This document shows positions 52,124 to 62,236 of a stretch of 64,000 bases of DNA, in pieces. The translations under genes and the position numbers were made by a program. Each line of letters starts with the position of its first letter. The stretch's first letter is position 1. A model generated the notes under the pieces. The model saw nothing but the letters and a program-made list of their open reading frames with translations, searched no databases and was not told where the DNA came from. The DNA comes from Streptomyces sp. NBC_01283 (GTDB lineage: Bacteria; Actinomycetota; Actinomycetes; Streptomycetales; Streptomycetaceae): assembly GCF_041435335.1 (NCBI RefSeq), contig NZ_CP108430.1, positions 6,795,001 to 6,859,000 of the forward strand, given 5' to 3'.

Positions 52124-53158
52124 TCAGCGCACCGCGGCGGGTGAAGTCCCGTTGCGTACCAGCAAGTTCGAGGACCCCTTCCCGTCCGCCCGCGTCGTCC
52201 AGATGTCCTGCTTCCTGCCCTCCTTGCCGGGCAGGGCGTACGCCAAGGTGTCGTCGTCCAGCCACGCGGCCTGGTCGTCGACGCTGCGGGTCTCGGCGAG
52301 CGGGTGCTCGCGCATCGTCCGCAGATCCAGGACGTACAGGCGCCACGGGTCCGAAGTACCCTTCCGTACGCGCTTCTTGAAAGCGATGCGCGTGTTGTCG
52401 GGGGAGAGTGACGGGCACTCCACGTTCGTGCGCAGGGTGTGCGCCGCCCACTTCTTCATGTCGCCCTGGATCAAGTACGTCTTGCCCTTCGTCGAGACGG
52501 TCGCGTAGAAGCGGTTGTCGTCATCGGCGAAGGTGACGCCCCAGTAGTTGACGTCGGGGGAGTGGTGGCGGCGGCCGTCGAGGGTGAGGGGGATCTCCTC
52601 CATGTTCTTGATCAAGTAGCCCGTGCGGGTGTCCAGGATCGAGGTGCGGGTGGAGAAGGAGGAGCCCGCGTAGGAGTCCCCCGTCGCGAACATCGTCCAG
52701 GACAGCATGTGGCCCGATGCCGAGACCCGGGCCCGGTTGGGGATGCCGGTGAGCGCGATGCGGCGCTTCTCGCGGAGCTTGTCGTCCATGACCAGGGCGT
52801 ACGACGTGGGCGGGATCCCGGAGCGCCGTTGGAGGCAGAGCGCGGTGCCCCCGGCCGCGTAGAAGCGCTCGCAGGAGGGGCCGCCGGGGGTGCGGTGGCC
52901 CTTGCCGGAAGGGGTGGCGGTCCGGGCGACGCGGCCCGCGCCCGCCCCCGTGCTCCGGTAGTAGAGGTGGCCCGCGTCGAGCCCGAACTCCGAGGTGGCG
53001 GCGGCAGGTTCGGCCCGGTCGGCCGCGTGCAGGGTGTAGCCGACGGCCACCGTCGCGAGGACGGCGGCGGCCGTGGCCACGGCGATGACGCGGGCACGCA
53101 GGGAACGCGGGGAGTGCGGGGCCTGCGGGGGAAGTGGGGCCTGTGGGGGTGCGGTCAT
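52124..53158 (-). CDS. Membrane-anchored beta-propeller-like (PD40/TolB-type) protein
   Basis: 344 residues; ATG overlaps the stop of the upstream MFS gene (ATGA). A short Pro-rich cytoplasmic tail, one membrane helix (VIAVATAAAVLATVAVGYTL) and an extracytoplasmic domain of repeated four-strand blades, with RLYVLDLRTMREHPLAETRS and LSPDNTRIAFKKRVRKGTSD reading like WD40/PD40 blades. Function unknown. Third gene of the minus-strand unit metallophosphatase-MFS-propeller. Confidence 0.75.
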   Translation of the reverse strand: MTAPPQAPLPPQAPHSPRSLRARVIAVATAAAVLATVAVGYTLHAADRAEPAAATSEFGLDAGHLYYRSTGAGAGRVARTATPSGKGHRTPGGPSCERFYAAGGTALCLQRRSGIPPTSYALVMDDKLREKRRIALTGIPNRARVSASGHMLSWTMFATGDSYAGSSFSTRTSILDTRTGYLIKNMEEIPLTLDGRRHHSPDVNYWGVTFADDDNRFYATVSTKGKTYLIQGDMKKWAAHTLRTNVECPSLSPDNTRIAFKKRVRKGTSDPWRLYVLDLRTMREHPLAETRSVDDQAAWLDDDTLAYALPGKEGRKQDIWTTRADGKGSSNLLVRNGTSPAAVR

Positions 53159-54504
53159 GCCGGCCTCTCGGGGGTTTCGGGGCGGGGGAGCAGCAGCGTC
53201 GCCCCGCCGAGTGCCACTGCCAGCGCGAGCGACGCGCAGGTCAGCGCCGGGCCGATGCCCCACAGCGTCCAGGCCGCGCCGAACCCGGCTGCCGCGACGA
53301 GACGGGCCAGGGCCTGGCCCGTCTGCAGGACCGCCATGCCGCTGGCCCGGCGCCCCTGCGCGAGCACGGGGGTGGCGAGCGCCATGAGCACGCCGTCGGT
53401 GGCGGCGTAGAAGATGCCGAGCAGGAGCAGTACGCCGATGAGCAGGGCCCAGCCGTCGGTGGGGGAGAGCAGCAGGACGTATCCGCCGAGCAGCGCCACG
53501 TGCCCGGCCAGGAACGGGACACGGCGGCCGATGCGGTCGGCGAGGCGCCCGGCGGGCACCGCGAGCAGCAGATAGACCGCGGCGGCGCCCAGCGGCAGGA
53601 GGGGGAACCAGCTCACCGCGAAGTCGAGCCGCCGCTGGAGGAGCAGGTAGAGGAAGGCATCCCCGATCGTGGCGGCGCCCAGGAGGGCCGCGGCGCCGAG
53701 GATGCGGCGGAAGGCGGGCACCCGGAGGATGCCGAGGATCCTTTCGGGCTTGGTGGTTGACAGGGCGATGGGCTGCGTGGCACGTGCGGGGGCCTGCGGT
53801 TCACCCCGTCCCGGCACGAACGCGACCAGCATCAGCACTCCGAGCAGCCCGAAGCAGAAACTGACCACGAACACGGCGTCGTACGCGTCCGCCGTCGCCC
53901 AGAGCAGCGCGAACGCGGCCAGCGGGCCGAGCAGCGCGCCCGTCGTGTCCATCGCGCGGTGCACGCCGAACGCCCGGCCGAGGGCGTCCGGCGGGCTGCT
54001 GAGCGAGATCAGCGCGTCGCGCGGCGCGGTCCGCACGCCCTTGCCGATGCGGTCCGCGGCGAGCGCCGCGCCGATCCCGGCCGTGGCGCCGCCCGCGAGG
54101 AGCAGGCCGAGCCGGGACAGCGCGGAGAGGGCGTAGCCGCCGCCCGCGACGAGCTTGTGCCGCCCGCCGCGGTCGGCGGCGTACCCGCCGAGGAGCCGGA
54201 CGAAGGCGGTGACGCCGTTGTAAAGGCCGTCGAGAAACCCGAACTGGAGTGGTGACAGGCCGAGTTGGAGGACGAAGTAGAGCGGAAGGACCGCCGTGAC
54301 CATCTCGGAGGAGATGTCGGTGACCAGGCTGACCGCGCCGAGGGCGATGACGGGACCCGCGACGCGGCCGCGCTTGGACTTGGACTTGGAGTTGGAGTTG
54401 GTCTTGGACTTGGTGGCTGTGGGCTCGGGCTTGGGTTCAGCTTCAGGCTGGGGCCCCGCTTTGGCCTTGGCCTTCGCGACCGCGTCCGTTGACGCCAGAT
54501 ACAT
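53155..54504 (-). CDS. MFS transporter
   Basis: 449 residues. The first 45 residues are low-complexity Lys/Ser/Pro-rich. Twelve-helix major facilitator: FVLQLGLSPLQFGFLDGLYN, a conserved loop VRLLGGYAADRGGRHKLVAG, IGKGVRTAPRDALISLSSPP between helices 4 and 5, and GRLADRIGRRVPFLAGHVAL. The RTAPRDALIS element is typical of a multidrug/sugar-efflux-like branch with many actinobacterial members. It overlaps the downstream gene and begins nine bases after the metallophosphatase. Confidence 0.87.
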   Translation of the reverse strand: MYLASTDAVAKAKAKAGPQPEAEPKPEPTATKSKTNSNSKSKSKRGRVAGPVIALGAVSLVTDISSEMVTAVLPLYFVLQLGLSPLQFGFLDGLYNGVTAFVRLLGGYAADRGGRHKLVAGGGYALSALSRLGLLLAGGATAGIGAALAADRIGKGVRTAPRDALISLSSPPDALGRAFGVHRAMDTTGALLGPLAAFALLWATADAYDAVFVVSFCFGLLGVLMLVAFVPGRGEPQAPARATQPIALSTTKPERILGILRVPAFRRILGAAALLGAATIGDAFLYLLLQRRLDFAVSWFPLLPLGAAAVYLLLAVPAGRLADRIGRRVPFLAGHVALLGGYVLLLSPTDGWALLIGVLLLLGIFYAATDGVLMALATPVLAQGRRASGMAVLQTGQALARLVAAAGFGAAWTLWGIGPALTCASLALAVALGGATLLLPRPETPERPA

Positions 54505-54513
54505 CTCGGCGGC

Positions 54514-55482
54514 TCAGCGGCACTTGTAGGACGGGCTGCTGTCCTTCGTCGAGCCGTCCGTGCCGACGAGGTTCCAGGAGAAGCCGGTGTCGGTGAAGTT
54601 CAGCTTCACCACGCCGAAGGTCTTGGTGAGCCGCTTCTGGCTGTTGGGCTGGACTTCCTCGATCTTGTACGGGTTGGCGCCGCCCATGCCGCCGAGCAGC
54701 TCGACGATGCCGTTGGCGTCCGCCTTCCCGTCCGGGTTCTGCGGGGCGAAGCGCTCGTAGTGGTGATCGTGGCCGTTCATGACGAGCTCGGCCTTGTTGG
54801 CGTACAGCAGCTTCCAGACCGGCCTGCTGACCGGGTCGTTGCCGTGCTCGCCCGAGGAGAAGAGCGGGTGGTGCCAGTACGCCGCCACGCACTTCTTGGA
54901 GTTGGCCGCGAGGTCGGCCTTGAGCCAGTCGATCTGCGATTTGTCGTCGAAGCTGTTGGAGTCGAGGGCGATGAAGTGCCAGTTGTCCTGGTCGAAGCTG
55001 TAGTAGCTCTCGCCCTTGGGGTAGGCGATGCTGCCGAAGTAGGACTTGTAGCCCTCCAGGGCGCCGTCCGGGTCGTACGTCTCGTGGTTGCCGGGCACCG
55101 GGCGCGTCTTGTCCTTGAACGCGCCCCAGCTCGTGTCGTAGTAGTCCTCGAAGTCCTGCTGCCGGGCGTCGTCGTACTGGTTGTCGCCCATCGTCATGAC
55201 GAAGGAGGGGTTGAGCCTCTGGACGAGCGCGGCGGTCTTCGGGTGTGCGCAGCCGCTGTCGTCCGAAGTGCACTGTTCGGCGATGTCTCCGGCGGCGACG
55301 GCGGTGAACGCCGCCTTCGTGTCCGGGCCGCTCGGCGCGGCGTCGGCCTCACCGGCAGGGGACCAGAGGAGGACTCCGCCGACGAGCGCGAGCGAGGCGC
55401 CCGCTGCCAGCGGGATGGCCCAACGGGCCTTCCTCTTGTGGGAGTTGCTGCGGGGTTGCGTGATGCGGGGGGTGGGCGGCAT
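54514..55482 (-). CDS. Secreted calcineurin-like metallophosphoesterase
   Basis: 322 residues. A signal sequence (KARWAIPLAAGASLALVGGV) follows a basic Pro-rich start. Metal sites: AVAAGDIAEQC, MTMGDNQYDD, VPGNHETYD, YWHHPLFSSG and MNGHDHHYERF, all characteristic of the calcineurin-like / purple-acid-phosphatase-like group. It probably dephosphorylates extracellular organic phosphate. First gene of the three-gene minus-strand operon. A 15-bp palindrome lies 107 bases upstream. Confidence 0.9.
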   Translation of the reverse strand: MPPTPRITQPRSNSHKRKARWAIPLAAGASLALVGGVLLWSPAGEADAAPSGPDTKAAFTAVAAGDIAEQCTSDDSGCAHPKTAALVQRLNPSFVMTMGDNQYDDARQQDFEDYYDTSWGAFKDKTRPVPGNHETYDPDGALEGYKSYFGSIAYPKGESYYSFDQDNWHFIALDSNSFDDKSQIDWLKADLAANSKKCVAAYWHHPLFSSGEHGNDPVSRPVWKLLYANKAELVMNGHDHHYERFAPQNPDGKADANGIVELLGGMGGANPYKIEEVQPNSQKRLTKTFGVVKLNFTDTGFSWNLVGTDGSTKDSSPSYKCR

Positions 55483-55588
55483 GTCCGTCTCCTAGATCGG
55501 CTGGGGGCCGTGAGCGGTGTGGGGACCGGTTCCGCAGGCATCTTGTCGAGACGGCATGTTCGCGTCAATAACTTCGGCCAATAATTGT

Positions 55589-55603
55589 TAGGAAAGTTTC
55601 CTA
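55589..55603. promoter_or_regulatory. TAGGAAAGTTTCCTA palindrome (probable operator)
   Basis: A perfect 15-bp palindrome with central G in the 198-base gap between the divergent metallophosphatase and SNF2 genes, in an AT-rich patch (AATAATTGTTAGGAAAG). I recall a TTAGGAAAGTTTCCTAA-like motif upstream of many secreted-hydrolase genes in Streptomyces; which regulator binds it is not certain to me. No other copy was noticed in this window. Confidence 0.6.
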
Positions 55604-55680
55604 CCAGCGCTTGCCGTGGGACGGCCGGTGGGACGGCTGGCCTAGGCTGGCGTGCGGGAATGACGTGCGAGTGACTGAGG

Positions 55681-58730
<3,050 letters not shown>

Positions 58731-58734
<4 letters not shown>

Positions 58735-60167
58735 GGGGCGGCGGCGAGGGCGGTGCTGGTGTGAGCGGCGGTGGGCGGCAGGGTGGTGCGGGTGTGAGCG
58801 GCGGTGGCATGAGCGGCGGTGGCCGACAAGGCGGCCGGGCCGGGCGCACGGGCAGGGCCGCTGCCGGACCTGCCGGCGGGCGCACGGGGATGACATCAGC
58901 GAGCCGCGCCACAGGCGCGGGCCGTGTCTTCCCCCCACTGCCTCAACACCCAGACCCCCAGGCACCGTTCGCCACATCATGGTGGGGGAATGCCTGGATC
59001 GGCGCGCTGGAGGGGACGTCGCTGGACGCGGGGCGCCTGGCCCGCGGACGCGCGTACGCCCGTGAGGGGCACGTCGACACGATCACCGTCGCGCCGGGCC
59101 GCATCGTGGCGTACGTACACGGCAGTCGCCCGCGCCCCTACCGCTCCGAGATCCGCATGCGCACCCTCACGCCGGAGGACTGGGACAGATTCCTGGACGC
59201 GGTGGCCACGGAACCCGCGCACATCGCGGCGCTCCTGGACAAGGACATGCCGCACGCGCTGGTCGATGCTGCAGAGCAAGCAGGAGTGCAACTCCTCCCC
59301 GGCCCTGGCGACTTGGTGCCGTCCTGCACCTGTCCTGACCACGGCCGCCCCTGCAAGCACGCGGCGGCCCTCACCTACCAGACGGCCAGGCTGCTGGACG
59401 CCGACCCCTTCGTACTGCTCCTGCTGCGAGGCGGAGACGAGCAGGCGCTCCTCGACGAACTGGCCCAGCGCAACGCGCACGAGGCGGCGCGCGAGCAATC
59501 AGCCACCCAGCAGGGCGCGACGGCGGAAGCGCTCCCGGGAACCCTGGCGAGGGACGTCCTGGCCACGGACTACCGCCCGCCGCTCCCGGCCCCGCTCCCA
59601 CCCCCCGCCCACCCGGGCGAACCCCCGCTCCTGCCCTCACTCCCGGGTGCCCCGAACCCCACATCACTGGAGTTCCTGGCCACGGACACGGCATCAAGGG
59701 CCCACGCATACCTCGCCACCGGCGCTGCCCCTTTCCCGGCGGCCGACGCCTGGCACGACGCGGTCCGCCTGGCGGCCTCCCACCCGGGCCTGACGGGCCG
59801 CCGCAGCTTCAGCCGCCAATTCGCGGAGCTGGCCGAGTCGGTGGACCACACCCCCGCGGACCTGGCCCGCGCGGCGGCGGCCTGGCGCCAGGGCGGCGAG
59901 GAGGGCCTGGCGGTCCTGGAATCCCCGTGGGACCCCCCGGCGGGCCCGTTCGACCGAGCGAGGGGCGCACTGATCGCGGCGGACCTCCCCCGCATGACGA
60001 TCCACCGAAACCACCTCACGGACGCGACCGGCGCCCTACAACTCCGCTTCGGCAAAGACGCCCGCTGGTACCCCTACAGAAGCGAACCATCACGAAACGA
60101 CTGGTGGCCGGAGGGAGAGGCGGACGAGGACCCGGTGGGGGCCCTGAGCACGGCGATCGGTCCGTAG
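58731..60167 (+). CDS. SWIM zinc-finger protein
   Basis: 478 residues from GTG at MRGGGEGGAG, with GGAGG upstream and a four-base overlap with the SNF2 gene. The N-terminal 50 residues are Gly-rich repeats (two imperfect 32-base DNA repeats from 58752). The SWIM motif is Cys199-x-Cys201-x6-Cys208-x-His210 in SCTCPDHGRPCKHAAAL. The remainder is Pro/Ala-rich with helical segments. SWIM proteins partner with SNF2 ATPases in many bacteria; the tight gene coupling supports one complex. Its role (DNA repair, chromatin-like remodelling, defence) is not known. Confidence 0.88.
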
Positions 60168-60249
60168 GCCTCAGTCGAGCTGGTCGCTCCGCAACCCCCA
60201 GCCCAGCCGATCGTTCCGAGTGCTTCCTGCGCCGTGCGTCCTGGAGCAT

Positions 60250-62136
60250 CTACCGGATGGACGCGACCGGCAGTCGAGCTCCGTGAACCAACTCGCGCAG
60301 CTTCGCCTGCGTCTCGGCATCCGTCGAGTACACCACCGTGCCCACCATGCCCCTGGTCAGCAGCACTTTGTAGGTGTTGCGGATCAGCCGGTCCACATCC
60401 GTGTCCGGAATCGACTTCTTGAAGACGGGGTCCTTGGATGCCGTGCGGTCGGTGACCCACTGATCCCCGCGCCACACCAAGTCAGGGCCGATGATCACGC
60501 CGCTCCAGTCGTACTCGAAGCCCTGCGCCGTATAGACGCAGCCCACCTGCCCGAATCCGGCCGGGTCGGTGGCCCACAACGCGGCGGGAGGAGCACCTCC
60601 GACAGCCCGGTCGCCGAAGACGTTCCAAGGACGTTCCCAATCACCGATGACGACGTCGGTGGGAAGCGCCTGCCCCGGCGGCACCTTCTTGGTCCACTTC
60701 CAGCAGTAGCCCGCGGACATGCGTGCGCCATAACCCTGTGTCCGACGAGTGGTGAGGAACTCCTCCATCTCCTGCGGACTCTCAGCGACCATGAGGTGCA
60801 TCTTGTCGTCGGGTTCCCACTGCAGGGGCCCACCGGACTCGAGCCCCAGCAGCCGGACGACCCACCGCAGGTATACGTCACTGCCACCACAGCGGAACTG
60901 GCTGTCGAGTGGCACCACTTGGCAGGCAAGCCCCTTCTTGGCGGCGGCCGCCTCGATCTCCGCCACGGTCCCCATCTCCCCGGGGCGTACGACTTGGTGT
61001 TCATCAAGGAGGAAGACCGGCACGCGCGCCGCATCGATCAGTTCGTCGATCTGTGCCTTCCCGGTGCGGTGGGCTGCGGACGTGTACCGGTTGGCCGAGG
61101 TTTCACGCATGCGGTGGGCTTCGTCGCAGATGAGGACGTCAAGGCTGTTGCGCTCAGCGGTCATGAAACTGTTGAAGTACTTGAAAAGGCTCTGCACTTC
61201 GCGCTTTCGTGCTCCCGCCACTTTGCGCATGGTGGTGGTGAACGAATTGGATCCGGTGGCATGCAACGCGGGGGTCCCCTGCCGATACAGCTCGCCGAGC
61301 AGCGACAGCGCGATGACGCTCTTGCCGGTGCCGGGACCGCCGGTGACGACGACGACCTCCTTGTGGTCGGATTGTTTCGCCCGCCGCACGGCATTGAGCA
61401 CCATGCGGTACGCGACCAGCTGCTCGTCCAGCAACACGAACTGTTCGCGTTCTCGCACCTCTTGAGCTGCGACGGCCATCAGTTGCTTCGAGGGGCCGAC
61501 CCTCCCGGCCAGCAACTCGTCTGCGGCCGTCGCGCCGGACTCGCCACCCAGCCTCGTCCGCAGATAGTCGACAAACTCCCCACGCCGCGCGCCGATGAAC
61601 AATTGCCCGTACGCATCCTGCTCGGCCTCGAACAGTCCGCCGACCCCGAACTCGGTGGCGTTGTGCAGATACGCGGCTCCGGAGATTCGATCCGGATGAT
61701 CTGCCAGTGCCCCGTTGAAGGAGACCAAGTAATCGCAGTAGCCGCGCACTTGGTCGACTGGATTGAGTACAGGGTGGGCATACGCTTCCACGCGGCACAG
61801 CGACGGGTCGTCGTCATCCGGTTCGGCACTGCTCCACTGCTTGAGCTCGACGACGACGTACGACGGTTGCCCGGTATGCGGATGTACCCCGGCAAGCACC
61901 ACGTCGGCCCGTTTGCTGTTGAGCGGCAGCCCGTACTCGAGGAGCATCTCCACCTGCCCGAGTCCGGCGTCGTTGAGCGCGCTCGCGAGCACTGGGATGC
62001 TGCGTTCCCAGGAACGGACTTCCGAGGTACTTGGCTTGTGGCCGTGCACGTGGGCGAACTGCTCGGTCAGGCGGAAGAAGAGAGCACCGGACAGGCACTC
62101 GGCGGCGACCGCGGCGGCGGAGTCGCGGAACAGCAA
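60250..62136 (-). CDS. Nuclease-helicase fusion protein (PD-(D/E)XK-like plus DUF2075/Schlafen-group-3-like helicase), paralogue 1
   Basis: 628 residues from a TTG start with GGGAG six bases upstream; there is no in-frame ATG or GTG upstream before the neighbouring gene. Residues 1-230 contain SKRADVVLAG (Asp78) and VVVELKQW (Glu97, Lys99), a PD-(D/E)XK nuclease core. A superfamily 1-type helicase follows: Walker A TGGPGTGKS (265-273), DEAH (338-341), motif III PVFLLDEHQVVRP, the Gln/Arg motif LDSQFRCGGSD (410-420), GFGQVGCVYTAQGFEYDW (527-544) and the arginine finger region NTYKVLLTRG (587-596). The helicase is the family I know as DUF2075. Base composition is less GC-rich than the flanking genes. 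The product is likely a DNA- or RNA-targeting enzyme, plausibly phage defence. Confidence 0.8.
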   Translation of the reverse strand: MLFRDSAAAVAAECLSGALFFRLTEQFAHVHGHKPSTSEVRSWERSIPVLASALNDAGLGQVEMLLEYGLPLNSKRADVVLAGVHPHTGQPSYVVVELKQWSSAEPDDDDPSLCRVEAYAHPVLNPVDQVRGYCDYLVSFNGALADHPDRISGAAYLHNATEFGVGGLFEAEQDAYGQLFIGARRGEFVDYLRTRLGGESGATAADELLAGRVGPSKQLMAVAAQEVREREQFVLLDEQLVAYRMVLNAVRRAKQSDHKEVVVVTGGPGTGKSVIALSLLGELYRQGTPALHATGSNSFTTTMRKVAGARKREVQSLFKYFNSFMTAERNSLDVLICDEAHRMRETSANRYTSAAHRTGKAQIDELIDAARVPVFLLDEHQVVRPGEMGTVAEIEAAAAKKGLACQVVPLDSQFRCGGSDVYLRWVVRLLGLESGGPLQWEPDDKMHLMVAESPQEMEEFLTTRRTQGYGARMSAGYCWKWTKKVPPGQALPTDVVIGDWERPWNVFGDRAVGGAPPAALWATDPAGFGQVGCVYTAQGFEYDWSGVIIGPDLVWRGDQWVTDRTASKDPVFKKSIPDTDVDRLIRNTYKVLLTRGMVGTVVYSTDAETQAKLRELVHGARLPVASIR

Positions 62137-62236
62137 CGGATGCTCCCAGGCAGCACGAAGTGACTCGTGCGGGTGGGGGCATGTCCTTCGTGACCCCGCC
62201 GGAGCGGAGCGGAAGCCCGGCGGGCCGCGATGACGA

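Noticed and set aside
52439..53410. Plus-strand frame of 323 residues over the propeller/MFS genes
   Set aside because: Gly/Arg/Val-rich antisense shadow with no domain; the minus-strand operon has coupled starts and clear topology.
60220..62163. 647-residue plus-strand frame opposite the first nuclease-helicase
   Set aside because: The minus-strand frame carries all helicase motifs; the plus-strand product has none.
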